DNA from: Guyanagaster necrorhizus
Taxonomy: Eukaryota; Basidiomycota; Agaricomycetes; Agaricales; Physalacriaceae
Direction of reading: 5' to 3'
Length of the DNA: 64,000 nt
Assembly: GCF_019112545.1 (NCBI RefSeq)
Contig: NW_025064892.1
Span: 1-64,000, forward strand
The translations under genes were made by a program, and so were the position numbers. Under the pieces are notes generated by a model that saw only the letters and a program-made list of their open reading frames with translations, searched no databases and was not told the DNA's origin. Each line of letters begins with the position of its first letter. Position 1 is the first letter of the stretch. Below, piece after piece: positions 9,251 through 21,773 of the stretch.

Positions 9251-11377
9251 TTAGTTTTTAGCCTTTCTGGTTTGGAAGTTGTGTACCGCAGCGTCCTCTG
9301 GTCTTAAAGCTCCTTTTGCCATGTTGTGTTTTCCAGAACGCAATTTGGCATTTCTAGATGTTGTCATTGTCCTGCTGGTAGAACCTTCATGGGTTGCAAG
9401 CAAGTTACGACACTCTTCGTCCGTCGCAATATGCCCGTCGAGAAGGGAGAAGAATTTATGCCGAAGGACAGCCTTGATACGTTCAAATACGTGTGTCGAA
9501 TACCATCCATCGCGCTCCTGATGTTTCCCTAGTGATAAATATGCAATAGAAAGAAGATCCCAGAAATACTAACGTCGCAAGTTTCACGCAGGTCGCTGGC
9601 ATCCTCAATCATTTCTTTCAACATTGGATCTTCAATATCGCACAGTTGGAAGGCGGCGGTCTCTTTCGTCAAAGTACGGCCATCAAAGATATGAGAAGTC
9701 CTGGAATACACATTACTTGCGCCAGTATGAACATGATGAATTGACCTGACCTGCGTTCGAGATCTTTGTCCACACCATGCTCCAAGAGAGTGTTGGTAGC
9801 CGAACGATCTTGACGCCTCGTAGCAACTGATGGTCTGGCGATGGGGTGATTTGCATTCCTGAAGTACAGCCGCTGGAATCTATAATATATAACGGTCAGA
9901 TTGAATGCGTCCTCATCCTATGAACGAAAACGTACAATCTGGCTTCCGTATGTTTTCGAGGATCATAAGTGAACCTGACCAATGTATCGCGCCACGGTCC
10001 ATCTTGGAAAACATAACATACAAGAGGCAGTAACACTTTGGAACTGAAGCGAAAGCACCATCAGATCACAATGCCAATGGGTGAGCAAAATGAATGACTT
10101 GTGGATTTCCCTGGCTTCTCCGGGTGCAAATTGGTTGAACAGTGACATCCGTGTCCATACAGGTCGGTCGTTGAAGAACTGAAATACCAATGATCAACCT
10201 TGAAGACTGCGAAGGACAAAGAATGTTCACAGCTTCAAGCATTTTTAAAATTCTTTGGTCTACTTGAGCGCGGACAGCTTCAACGTTCTGAGGTGGTTTG
10301 TCAGGAACCTGACGACTGTTAGTCGATGTTTGGTTATCGTTGTAAAGAAACTCGACAAACTGCTGTGTCTGTGAAAGATATTGTGGCAGGTCCATAACCT
10401 TTCCAGCGCATACGATTGATAAGTCTCTTCTTTTCCTCGCCAGTCTCTTCATCGACGGTTGTTGAGACAATGGAAGCAGTATTTGCCTTGAAGCTTCACG
10501 TATGTCAATAAGGGATGAGGTAAGATAAGGTGTAAATTATACTTGTATACTTGGGGAATAGTTTGTCTGCTGAAAATTGGTGGAGGAAACAGACGAAGAT
10601 TGCTTCGCATGGCGGAATCAGAAACGGGTGGAGGTTTCGAGACATCCATCAGTTGCGGATCTAGATTCATCTCAAAATCTGAATCTGAGGTCGAGAAAGG
10701 TGGTGGCAGTGGTGGTGAAGATGATGAGTTGGCTGGGACCATATAATCGGCCTTTTCTTCAGGAAATCTATATGCGCGAATGGCTTCCACTGCATGGCAT
10801 TTCAGTACTGAGACCATTATGGCATTTGCACAGAAGCATACCATCCATGGCGGACATAGACATGCGGAGTTTACCCATAGGATCTTCAACATCGGGCTGG
10901 TATTGATAATCAGCCAAACCTGAGAAAGAGTCAAACCGCGGCGTAAACGGAACGGGACAGTCACTGGCTTCGAAATCTTATAGTCTTGGGAATGATACCG
11001 ACTGCTTCTGTCGTATATTCTCCAATAAAGACATCCTCTGGGCTTTCAGTTTGTTTCTTTTTCTTCCGTTTGACGACCTTCAAGAGGATGGCATTCGAAG
11101 CCACGACTTCGCCTGGAATGGGATGAGAGAATGGGTTGTCAGGTCTGAAGGTAAGCTCTACAAGAGACTCGGCTTTCGATGTGGCGCGTCTGAATGCGCT
11201 ATCCAGGGTTGCCTGACCCCCCAGAGTACGAATAGCCTCTGGAACAGAAGTAGGTTTTACGCGACCGGGATACTCAACGGAATAGAAAGGCGTCGAAGGT
11301 AGAGGAAGGGCTGCCGCTTCACGGTACGTAGAGGTCGAGCCCGAAGTAGACGCCTGGGGTTCAGTATTGGAATCCAT
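9251..11377 (-). CDS. TFC1: Transcription factor IIIC subunit 5 (tau95/Sfc1/GTF3C5 homologue)
   Basis: This subunit of the Pol III factor TFIIIC helps recognise the A box of tRNA gene promoters in the nucleus. Ten exons (10969-11377, 10842-10919, 10543-10789, 10361-10493, 10231-10308, 10099-10178, 9936-10043, 9751-9879, 9574-9700, 9251-9517) give 551 residues. Family marks in order are FYSVEYPGRV and IRTLGG near the start, LTFRPDNPFSHP, GIIPKTIRFRS, then RSNLRLFPPPIFSRQTIP, INRMRWKGYGP, and FFNDRPVWTRMSLFNQF with WRDTLVRFTYDP. The tail is basic. The frame closes only if intron 1 (10968-10920) is a GC-AG intron with donor AA|GCCAGT. The gene starts 205 bp from the METTL14-like gene and is divergent from it. 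Confidence 0.9.
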
Positions 11378-11582
11378 TCTGAAGGTAAAGGAAAAAGGTA
11401 AAGTCAAGAAAGCAAAAGGCAAATCAAGGCATCTAATCTTATCGCCGGCTCTTATTACCTCACGATCACGACCAGCACCGTCACGGTCCATGAAACGAGT
11501 ACTCTCTAGAGTAACAGTACTGGCATCCTAACACTTCTTTTATAGCCTGCCAAGTATACAGCTTCACCAAAACGACCACCAA
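11378..11582. promoter_or_regulatory. Bidirectional promoter region, TFIIIC subunit / METTL14-like gene
   Basis: Only 205 bp separate the two start codons, so both genes must share this DNA for their 5' ends. A Met codon in frame further upstream of the TFIIIC start (near 11491) exists, but the family alignment favours the start at 11377. Confidence 0.6.
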
Positions 11583-13415
11583 ATGGCGGCAGCAACGGTC
11601 GACACGACCCTTGCTTCGGCCAACAGTCTGCTCGCCTACCATAGCTCTCTCATCGACGGCATTCGTCGTTCCCAACGTGAACATCGACGTCAGCTCCATT
11701 CTCTACCTCCTTCCATCTCACAGCCTCTCCTTTCTCTTCCTTTGATTCAGTCGCCTCCACCGTCTCCACCGCCGTCTCCAACGATACAGCCTGTCTCACA
11801 GTCGCGTCAGAACAAGTACAGAGCGGATCTACCTCCCGCGAAACGTGCCAGAGTTGCGAGATATAGGAATTATGTACCAGAGGAGGAGACTATCCGCAAC
11901 GACTACTCGCAGCGCTATGTCGACGGCGGGGAATGGCCGCAGAATTGGGTGTTAGGCGCTGAACCTGAACATCGTTTCGAAGAGTGAGTGGATCCCACTT
12001 GCACTTTGCAGTCATTCTTATACGGCCTAGGTATCCCAAGCAACATCGCTTACTTGCTCTCAAAAAACTCTCTGTTCAATCCCATTCTTTACCCCCTTCC
12101 TATCTACCTTTTACTGCGCTTTCTACAATCCAACCTTGCAAGTTCGACGTTATTCTTCTTGACCCCCCTTTCTCTTCTTCATTCACTTGGAATCATCTCC
12201 AGGAGCTCCCAATACCTTCCCTTGCGGCCGATCCCAGTTTCGTCTTCCTGTGGGTTGGAAGTGGCGCTGGAGACGGATTGGAGCGAGGAAGAGAAGTGCT
12301 TGCGAAATGGGGATATCGACGCTGTGAGGACGTTGTCTGGGTCAGGACGAATAAGGTGTCAAACAAGGGACCTGGCACTGACCCACCGACGACTTCTCTA
12401 CTTACGAGGACTAAACAGCATTGTTTGATCGGGATACGAGGCACCGTGAGGAGATCAACGGACAGCTGGTTTGTCCATTGTAACGTTGGTGCGTACATCA
12501 GAATCATCCTTCAATAAGTCTCCAGGTTAAATAAGATTTCTCATAGACACGGATGTGATCATATGGGAAGGCGATCCAAATGATCCGACGCGAAAACCAC
12601 CCGAAATGTATACTCTCATAGAGAACTTCTGTCTTGGGACGCGACGCTTGGAAGTCTTCGGTAAAATATCGTCACTACGGCGTGGCTGGGTAACTGTACT
12701 AGGCAGTGAGACCTCCCCTGAAGGTCCTATATTTGTTGAAGGTGAAGAAGGTGGAAATGCCACCCGGTGGGAACACGAAAGCTGGGAAAACAATATCAAG
12801 GAAATCGCTGGCGGGGGCAAGTTTGTGGTCCCTATGACGTCCGATATCGATGCTCTCCGACCAAAATCGCCCGTAAGAGGCGGGAGTACGAACAATGGAA
12901 GCTCTGGAGGTGTTCCACTCTCAGGCGGCACCCCAGCGGGGATTGGGGGCGTGAATATGGTGAACGGAGCTCGATTCAACAACGGGGCCAGACAGGGTGG
13001 GTTTGGCGGGATGGAGATGGGTGTCGGAATACCCATGGGCATGGGCATCAACTCTCTTGGTATGGGGGTGGGGGTTGATGGTATGATGGCCGGTGGATGG
13101 CCTGGGATGCAGGTCATGGGAAATATGGGTATGGCTGGGATGGAGGGAATGGGCGGTATGCCTGGAATAAATGGTATGAATCCCGGCATGAATGGAATGA
13201 ATGTACCCATGATGGATCACCAAGCTATGCAAGGTATGAATGGACAGGGGATGGGGATTGGTGGTATGATGATAGGTGGACAGGGTGGTGGATTTATGCC
13301 TATGTTCAACGGCATGGGTGGCTGGGGAGACGGCCAGTTTGGTATGGATGGCGGTGGCTGGGACGGTAGCGGAATGATGCCTGGTATGGGTATGGGACAA
13401 TGGACTAGTTACTAG
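11583..13415 (+). CDS. METTL14: METTL14-like subunit of the m6A mRNA methyltransferase, with Gly/Met-rich tail
   Basis: This is the MT-A70 family partner that, in animals and plants, pairs with METTL3 to methylate adenosine in mRNA. Exons 11583-11983, 12031-12488 and 12547-13415 give 575 residues. Family-specific segments are RNDYSQRYVDGG and FEEYPK, then KFDVILLDPPF, FVFLWVGSGAGDGLERGRE, KWGYRRCEDVVWVRTNK, QHCLIGIRGTVRRSTDSWFV and FCLGTRRLEVFG. In METTL14 the motif is EPPL and the protein is inactive; here it is DPPF, closer to the catalytic DPPW of METTL3. The last ~150 residues are almost only Gly, Met, Asn and Pro, with GM and GGM repeats, where animal METTL14 has an RGG tail. Confidence 0.88.
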
Positions 13416-13661
13416 GATATGTTTCTTAGGTTATCATTCTGGTATTTATTAATGTTCATCGTGTATGTACGCATTTTGTATACTTGCCTGCACCTAAATC
13501 CATACTGGGTATCTGCACAGCATCAAATACTGTTGCATTTGAATGTTTTTACAGGTCATGAGGGCTGTCGTAAATTATGAACCTACACGGTTGAATCGTA
13601 CACTACCTACAGATATACCGTCGACTGGGAAAATTACTGGGAAAATAAACAAAGATATCAA

Positions 13662-14731
13662 TCAGTCGGAGTGCTGCTCCTTCTTATATTTGCGACGGTC
13701 CATTTCCTCCCTCGTCATGCGCGTACCCAGTATAACATCCCAGTGGATAAAGAATGGCTGGGCAAAGTTGTGCTTGATACCAACGGTCTATAACATACCG
13801 ATCAGCTTTTGGCGCGATGGGATGAGATCCATGACACATACCTGGTGATGTATGTCATGATAATCTGCGTTATTTGATGTCATGAATTGAAGGGGATCCC
13901 ATGGGAAACGGTAGCCGCAGTGGTCATCGCAAGTTTTAAATGTAGCAACGACGAATAATAACGTCGCTTGTCGTACCGTCATACCCGCCAATATTTCAGC
14001 GACGACAGAGCCGAGGGAGTCCAGACAGAAACCCTCGACAGGATGGTTGTACAGCGCCCCGAATGCGTACGGGACATAGAGACGGTGGTGCCAGGAGTGG
14101 AAATGCTTGTACATCCATTTATTGGTATGCATCCAGCGGTGAAGGGTGTATTGCCAGGTGTCGATAACAAACCTAGACGTCAATATCAGAAACTGAATGA
14201 AGAGACACGAAAATAACAGACATACATTCCAAAGACCAACTGTAAGAATGGTATTGCCCACCAGTACATAAAGTAAGATACTGGCCCAACTGCAGGCGTG
14301 GTCCACTCCGCCAGGATGCCTCTCGCAAGTATAGGGCGAACGAAGCGAGCAATAGAGTCGATTTTTAACGAATGATTGACAGCAGGTCCATTATCATCCC
14401 CCAATACAATCAATCCCAGTATTGTCTGAAGAATATGCTGAAAGATGACGGCCCATATTACTTGTAAGCGCGAGACCCTGTTTCGCGACGTGACTTCGGC
14501 AGATTCGTGGATGCGGTACCTCTCGAGCCACTTCCAAGTCGACATGTCGAGGTAGTGGAAGAAAAGGCAGATAGCCCAGTATGCTACCACAGGTGCAGCA
14601 AGGGCGAGGTAGTGGTCAGAAAAGCCCTCTACAAGGTCCTTGTTGCAGGAATAGTAGAAGGGTACATTCTGGCAATCGCCTAGCCGAGTATTGTTCGTCG
14701 CACCCATGGAGAGATGAGCGTCGTTGTACAT
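13662..14731 (-). CDS. SUR2: Sphinganine C4-monooxygenase (sphingolipid C4-hydroxylase)
   Basis: The enzyme hydroxylates dihydrosphingosine or dihydroceramide at C4 to make phytosphingosine in the ER membrane. Exons 14226-14731, 13842-14172 and 13662-13787 give 320 residues starting MYNDAHLSMG. Hydrophobic segments lie near residues 40-60, 95-115 and 150-170. The fatty-acid-hydroxylase histidine boxes are HRWMH, HSWHH and HDIHH, preceded by VIDTWQYTL. The ending IKHNFAQPFFIHWDVILGTR is typical of SUR2. The gene is convergent with the METTL14-like gene (246 bp between stops). SUR2 is better supported than a sterol desaturase because of the WQYTLHRWMH and FFIHWD context. Confidence 0.9.
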
Positions 14732-15140
14732 GTCGACAGCCAAGAATGGTCGCGGTCGTCAGATTTTATTGGACCATGATTTCGTCATTTCTCACGGTGG
14801 CCGATCGCTCGAGACTCGCGTCCGAAAAACAGGCTCGACCTCTCACGACCCCCGTCATTCCTGCTGAACATGGCACACTGTGCACAAAAACTAAAAATAC
14901 TGCTATAGTACACAGGGTTGGGGGATGTCATGTAAAAATTTCTGGGATCCTGTAAACTCAGAATTTCCTTGACAAGTGGATAATAACCGTGACGACACGC
15001 GTACCCGGATGAGGAGGCCTGTAGCCTAGATCGAGTAACCAGACCAAGTTCGACGCCAAAGAAAAGCATTCTGGATTGACAACACCAGGAAAGGAGGAAC
15101 AAGCGCCCAAGAATAATAAGGTACAATATATATCCAGACT
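14732..15140. other. Intergenic: SUR2 upstream region
   Basis: About 410 bp lie between the start of SUR2 and the end of the next minus-strand gene. I see no gene or repeat here. Confidence 0.55.
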
Positions 15141-18100
15141 TCAGTGACCCTTCTTCTCAACCCTCCACTCCTTGAATATCCCATCCAGACTTTTGTATAT
15201 CAGATGCGAAGGCAAGCAACGTATTATCTCCCCCACCCGGCCATCAACATCACTTTTTCCCGTCTCTCCGACCGCCTTCTGGGCGTATTCTGTCGCCAGG
15301 CGAAAGATAGCTAACACTGCCAGTGAAACATGTGTTTGTTGTCCGCCATGGACAGAGTCAGGCGAGAGCGCCGATAACAGAGGCCCGACGATACTAGGCG
15401 TAGATATAGTAGGCCCAGAAAGGAACGGAGTAGCTCGTTCTCCTCGCACGAGACGCAAAAGGATCTCCAACAGATTGTCCATTTCAGTCATGTGCGTCTT
15501 CACGAAACGTTCTCGTTCATTTTGTGCGCCAACAGGAGAATTTACCGCCCATCCATCGAGTACATTGCGGATGGTCGGAGGCTGGTAGAAACAAGGTCAG
15601 ATCAATAAACATTTCATGCCGAAAGAGGAAGAGCGCGTACAGGATCAGGATCGACAATGGCGATCTTTTTCTCCCAGCCTTCCGCCGCATCTCCTGCTAC
15701 CCAGAACATTCGTCCAAACATACTTCTCAGCCAGTCTTGTATATCTCCCGTCTTCACCCATTTCGGCTCAGAAAGAGGTCTCGTGATATCGAGGTATGCA
15801 ACCAGCGTAACATTGGTAGGCAACTCGGATTTAATAAATGGAGGCAACGTTAGGTCGGACTCCACGGCTTCAACAGAGGAGAGAAGAGGCACATAAGAAT
15901 GTGTAGTATCTGAAAGACCTTCAAGCTAAGAGAAGAAAAGATTAGCATCAGAGGTTGACGATAGGACTAAACGAGCTTACAATAACGCCTTTCAAATCCT
16001 TTTCACCATCCATGCTTACAGATATGCGTACCTCAATGCGCCCCTCAGCACGATAGACCTTCACCGAGTCCACGACTTCTGCATCAATGATAAGACGTCT
16101 TCCACCATTTGCATACGATATGGATAGACGATTAGCAGAGGGTGTCCTCGCAGATTTGGCTTGCATCAATTGAGTGCTAGTATCACCGTGAGCAGACGCT
16201 GTTGAAGTAGAAGCTGATTGCACATTGGACAAGGGTGAAGCAGGAGGTTCTGGCAGATGGTCCAGATGAGCATCGGTAGTCTGCATCTGCATAGGATCTC
16301 CATTTCCATCCGCCAAAGATGCTGTAGAAGAGTTCAATCCAGGTGGTTGGGAGTCAATTTCCAACAATGTTGTAGTCCTGGTCAGCGGGGCAGTTTGCGA
16401 TTCTTCTTTGTCCGGGGTGGCTTGCGACGGCTCGGAGACCTGCGTTTCAGCACATCCAACATGATCAGCAGTCTGCGTCTCACTGTAAGCAAGAGGAAAA
16501 ATTGGGTGAGGAAGAGATATGGAGGAGATAGCATCAGATACAGACACGTTAACAGACGAAGCAGCATCGTCTGATGATGAAAGAGAGCATAAGACAGGAG
16601 CCTCAGGCAGCGCGACAACATCAGAGGCATCGGAAGGCTTGCCCTCATCATCAGAAGGCAACACTTCAGCGCCAGTATTCTTAGTGCTCATCGACAAGCC
16701 ATTCACACCATTTCGCCCATCCTCTTGCTCGACAGGAGCAGAGACGGGAGACTTGTGACCATTGAGATGCTCTGAAGCAGTACGCTCTGCTTCATCATTG
16801 GGATCGTCGTTATGACTCCCAGTCCCAGCCTCAGCATGCATCTTATCAACACCTGCCATATCAATATCAAAAATGCCTTCGAGAGTGAAATGTTAGCAGC
16901 GAGTGCTCAACCTCAAGGAAACGAGGGGTCATGCACAGCAAGCACGACGACTGAAAGATCATAACCAGACTCACCATGAGTATCGGAATTGCCAGTATCA
17001 ATGACAACGTCGTCGTCGAGAAATTCAGCATTTTCGCTCACATGGAGCTGAGCGCCAACCTCTTCCTCATCTCCGTCATGTTCCGCATCCTCACCTTCAA
17101 CAATGGCAGCCATAAGCCAGTCAGTTTCACTTGCCGTCTCTGCCACACTTGCAACACTTGATCTATCATCGCTCATGTGTGGAGGTGGTGGCTGCGTTCT
17201 GCCTTCCTCTAGATCTATGTCATCATCCTCCAACTTCTTCCTTTTGCCTTTCCTCGAATCGGAAGGCGCAGCATTAGTGGTAGAACTGTGGGGGATAGGC
17301 TGAGCATCTTCTGCAGTAACAGGCGTGTGGAAATAGATCCGAATTCTGGAAGGAGGTGTATCAATAGGCTCAGGAGCACGTGTATGGGTGACTGATTCGT
17401 CCTCATCTTTCACCACAGGGAGATTGGGATCGGATGTATCGTTAGAATTTTTCTCGCGATCTCCCCCCGATGTCGGTTCACCCTCAAGAGGTTTTACAGG
17501 GGCACCCTCTGCTACTGGCGCGTTTGCCTCTACGCCGACAGGATCCTCAGCCAGAAGTTCGTCCTCAATATCGGGTTTCGCTGGCTCTACTTTCGCAGCT
17601 AACGAAGAAGGCATTATACCCCAAGCCCACGACAACTCTTGAATCTCTAGGCCGATAATCCTGAAATCCGTGAGCGTCCGTTTGTTTTCATCTTTTTTAC
17701 CAATACTCCCAAAACTTGAAGACATGGAACCCTCTCTGGTCCCAAAAGTGCCATCATGACGACTACCTCTGTTTGAATGCCCTTGCCCACGGCTTCTAAA
17801 GTTAGACGGCTGGTGTGAATAGTTTCCCGAGCCCAGATTGAAGGACCCGCCGCCCCTGCGGTTGTTACCACCGCCAAAATTCCCTCTTGATCCATGACCC
17901 CTCAAGGAACCCCTTCCGCTTCCGCCGCCAATATATCCACTTCCATTTCGTCCCCGCCCCCCCATTCCTCCTCGATTTCCTCCGGGTTGCCCTCTACCTC
18001 TACCAGCACTGGATCCTCCACCTCTGTTTGAGCTACCCCCGCCGCGACCCATTGTCATAGAATTGCCGCTCATGGGCCCACCACCGCGGCCTCCGATAGC

Positions 18101-18781
18101 AGCCTGATTGTATCCTATCGACATGCCTTGACTAGGAGCAGGTGGCGGCTGGAACTGTGGTGGAGGTGGTGGAGGTTGGGGTCGATGTTGCTGTTGCTGT
18201 TGGATTTGGCTGGGACCGTCGAAACGCTGGCGCTTGGCCGGAGGGAGATGTTGTGGAGATGGATGGTGAACGTTACGATTTTGTTGCTGGGGAATCTGCA
18301 AAGGAAACATTTGCTGTCCGGGCTGCTGGGGCTGCTGCATAGGATATGCCTGAGCCATAGGTGTAACCTGAGGAAGGTAAGGTGTGTAACCAACCGCCGG
18401 TTGATATGGGTTATATCCGGGCGGCGGAGGAGGGGGCTGGGCTACTGGGGGAGGTGGTGGATGGTGAAACTGTTGTTGCTGTTGCTGTTGCTGTTGCTGT
18501 TGATGCTGTCTTTGCCAGTGGTTTTGTTGAGGTCCGTAGCCATAATTCGCGTAAAGGGCGCTCTGCTCTGCAGGTGGACGCGGTGGTTGAGCGGCCGGCC
18601 ATTGGGGGTTGTACTGAGCTGCAGCTGCCTGGCCATGTTGCTGTTGTGCTTGGGCGGAAGCAGCCGCCCAGTAGCCAGAATAGTCGGCTTGTGCTGCTGG
18701 CTGAGGTGGTGGTGGTCCGGGGGGTAACGGAGGTTGCTGGGGCGTGTACGATGGCTGTGGAATAAAAGGATTTTTGTTCAT
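15141..18781 (-). CDS. Large low-complexity protein with Pro/Gln-rich head, RGG region and conserved-looking C-terminal domain
   Basis: I do not recognise this family. Exons 16975-18781, 15981-16876, 15641-15925 and 15141-15581 give 1142 residues. Residues 1-240 are Pro/Gln/Tyr-rich with a run of ten Gln. Residues ~225-350 are Gly/Arg/Asn/Ser-rich with many RGG and GRG units. Then comes a compact segment, LTDFRIIGLEIQELSWAWG, that looks conserved. An acidic disordered stretch follows to about residue 850, and a folded part with RRLIIDAEVVDSVKVYRAEG, LVAYLDITRPLSEPKWVKTG and WLRSMFGRMFWVAGD. RGG regions usually bind RNA or proteins in the nucleus; that role is inferred. The 98-bp intron 16877-16974 is the longest in the gene. 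It is divergent from DUS3, with 339 bp between starts. Confidence 0.82.
18471..18510 (-). repeat. Polyglutamine-coding CAG/CAA microsatellite
   Basis: On the plus strand this reads as repeats of ttgctg. On the coding strand it gives about ten consecutive Gln residues in the head of the large RGG protein, flanked by His. Such tracts often differ in length between strains. Confidence 0.85.
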
Positions 18782-19120
18782 GAATATTAGAACGCGTCGA
18801 AGCGTGGACTACTGTAAATCTAGAACCAGAAAGGCCAGTGAGCTCAATGTTTCAGGGCAGAGAGGACAAATTTCGGTACCAGACGGCTGCTGGAGCCCTT
18901 TTAGAATCAGATACGGGACCTCCTACGCCAGAACTGAAGGAAACAGCCCTCAAGAGACTAAAAGTACAGGGTATACGGTCGCAGTATTCACGTATCGCGG
19001 TCTGGTCGCGGTCACCGGCGTAGCAAGACAAGTGCGTTCAATCTCCGCCTGAAAATTTTCCTGCGTCATAGCCTGATCCGCTGCTAGCCTCAGTCAGGGG
19101 CGAATTTTTGTTCAAAGCGC
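18782..19120. promoter_or_regulatory. Bidirectional promoter region, RGG protein gene / DUS3
   Basis: The two divergent start codons are 339 bp apart. I see no clear TATA box; the region must hold both promoters and 5' leaders. Confidence 0.5.
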
Positions 19121-21773
19121 ATGGCTCAATTCCCACCTGGAACAGCGCCAATAAAGGCAGAGTAAGCAGTTTTCCCACTTGTCAATGAAACTTTTGTATT
19201 GATGAAACTCAGATATTTACTCTCAGGCCCAGCACCAAGTTCCGCGCCGGATGACGATGCTGCTGAGGGAAGTAGAAATTGTATCGGTGGGACTTGGCGT
19301 TCGGAAGAGCCGCGTTCCAGTGGGCCATCCCGTAAAAAGATGTCCAAGGAAGAGAAAAAGGCCCAGAGAGGCCAGAACAAGGGCAGGAGGTTTGGCAAGA
19401 TCAGAGACGAGTTTGATCTCTGCTGGAAGATTGCCAATGGGGCTGCATGTGAACACGGGACAGAGTGCATCGCTTATCCTTCTATCATATCGTATTCCAT
19501 CTCATTCATTTTCAGATGTCGATTTAATCATGACATAGCGTCATACTTGACCACCAAACCTCGCGATATCCGTATTTCCCGGGTGACAGAAATATCAGAA
19601 AACTCGCCTTTCATTCCCGAAACACCGCCCGATGCTTTATCTGACGCGTCTATATGCCCCGTTTTTGCAGAACTTGGAGAGTGTAGATATGGTTTCAAGT
19701 GTCGTTTTTTGGGATCCCATGTCCGCACCGACCAAGTTGGTTCTCTATCACTCTTCACCGATGAAGTCAGGATGGCGAATGCCGCTGTGAGTGCCAGGGA
19801 GGTCAACTTTGTTGGCTCAGAAGCTCAAAAGATGTTACGTTCGAAAAAGGTCTGTTCGTTTCATTTCCAAATACGTTAGTGCTAATATTTGGTCGACAGT
19901 ATCAGTTTCCTATCGCCGATGCATACATGAAAGAGCAGAAGTTTGCGGAAGATGCTCCTAGGAAGTCCGAAAAAGAAACTCTGATCGTTCTGGAGCCAGA
20001 ACAGATGGAAATGGAAATAGAACTATCGTCTACGCCAGCTGGCAACAGCGCGTCCATCAAAGAGGAAAATGAAATCTCCGTGGAGAACTCAAAGATTCTA
20101 TCCGAGAAGGTTGTGCAGCGCACGGGTGATTTGTCCTCGCAGGCAGATACTCCCGATGTTCCTGTACGCTATAGAGAAAAGAAGCGGCTCAATTGGTCAG
20201 GGAAGACTTGTATGTGCTTCTTCCTCTAGTCCTGCACCGTGAAACCGACAGCGAGCCATCAGACCTCGCGCCTCTTACTACTGTGGGTAATCTGGTATGC
20301 TGATCTCGTCAATTAATTATCATTAATCCTAATTGATTTCATCTTTAGCCGTTCCGCCGACTCTGCGTGGCATATGGCGCGGATATCACCTGTGGCGAAA
20401 GTAAGATTTTATCATCCATTTTACGATCAGTTTTCTAAGTGCATTTTATGACTACTTTAAGTGGGCTTGGCCACGTCTCTCTTATCAGGATCCAAGGAAG
20501 AGTGGTCGCTGGTAAGACGGCACCCTTCTGAATCTACATTTGGTGTGCAGGTGGCCGGGAACAAGCCAAACACGTTGGTACCCACAGCCGAAGTCCTTGC
20601 CAAAGAAATCGGAAGTAATCTCGATTTTGTTGACCTCAACTGCGGATGTCCCATAGATTTGGTGTTCAAAGCAGGAAGTGGTTCTGCCTGTGTGTTCCAG
20701 CTCACATCCTTTTGCGTTCTCTAACAATCTCAATTTTTAGTACTCGATGCTGCGGGAAAGTTAGGTCGGATAGTTGTCGGCATGAACAAGGCTCTCGGAG
20801 AAATTCCTGTCACTGTCAAGCTAAGAACAGGTGTAAAGGAAGGCCAGAATACTGTCCATAAGCTAATGCCTCGCTTGAGCACGGAGTTTGGAGCGAGCTG
20901 CCTCACGGTAGGAGTTCGAATCTACGCCCTTGCTCGTAAATTAAATCAGGGTCGGGTTTTAGCTGCACGGTCGCACCCGACAGCAGAGGTACACCAAGTT
21001 AGCCGATTGGGATTACATTAAACAATGCGTGGAGGCCGTTCGTGCAAAGGAAGCAGAGGAGGATCGTGAGTTTCATGCCACCCCTTGTCTGCTGATGCTA
21101 ATATTGAGTGTCAAGTCGTTCCTGTACCGATCTTCGGAGGAGGAGACTGCTTTTCGTCACAAGACTACTGGTCGTGCGTGGAACAGAGTGGTGTTGACGG
21201 TGTCATGGTTGCACGAGGCGCGCTCATAAAGCCTTGGATTTTCACGGAAATCAAGGAGCATAGAGAATGGGACATAAGCTCCCGCGAGCGGTTAGACTTG
21301 ATAGGAAAGGTATGGATGCCGATCTGACTTCATCGCTCGCTTCTGACGAGGCATATAGTATGCTGAATATGGGTTGAGGTACATGCTTCCCTCATACTTC
21401 ATCCCTCGACTACGCTTCTGACATGGGTTCATAGTCATTTTGGGACTGATACAGCAGGCGTAAACGCAACGCGCCGGTATCTTTGCGAGTCACTTTCGTT
21501 CCAATACCGCTACACCCCTATCGGATTATTGGAACGATTACCTGGACGTATCAATGATCGTACACCAACATTCCGAGGTAGAGACGACCTAGGTGAACCA
21601 TCTGTAAGACTAGTTTCGTAAAGTTGTGCTAACGTCAAAGGTCAGAAACGTTACTGGCTAGCGATGATAGCAGAGACTGGGTCAAAATTTCGGAGATGTT
21701 CCTTGGACCCGCGCCCGAGGCTTGGTCTTTCACGCCAAAACATAAGAGCAACTCGTATGACAGTCAGGGCTGA
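19121..21773 (+). CDS. DUS3: tRNA-dihydrouridine(47) synthase, DUS3 type with CCCH zinc fingers
   Basis: DUS3 is a flavoenzyme that reduces uridine 47 of tRNA, and some mRNA uridines, using NAD(P)H. Thirteen exons give 672 residues, close to the fungal norm. Exon ends are 19161, 19464, 19849, 20209, 20294, 20400, 20689, 20907, 21065, 21309, 21378, 21592 and 21773. CCCH fingers are [18 protein letters not shown] and [18 protein letters not shown]. The TIM-barrel part shows [26 protein letters not shown] [39 protein letters not shown] with the catalytic Cys, [24 protein letters not shown] and [15 protein letters not shown]. One exon (21359-21378) is only 20 nt. The start is the first ATG that splices into the finger region. 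Confidence 0.93.

Noticed and set aside
10961..10970. Frameshift or pseudogene in the TFIIIC subunit gene
   Set aside because: A GC-AG intron resolves the apparent one-base phase error and the remaining nine exons close perfectly.
12921..13400. His/Thr-rich and Pro-rich minus-strand frames over the METTL14-like gene
   Set aside because: They mirror the Gly/Met repeats of the real exon on the other strand.
20908..20925. tRNA B-box-like gttcgaatct
   Set aside because: It lies in an intron of DUS3 and has no matching A box, anticodon arm or acceptor stem around it.
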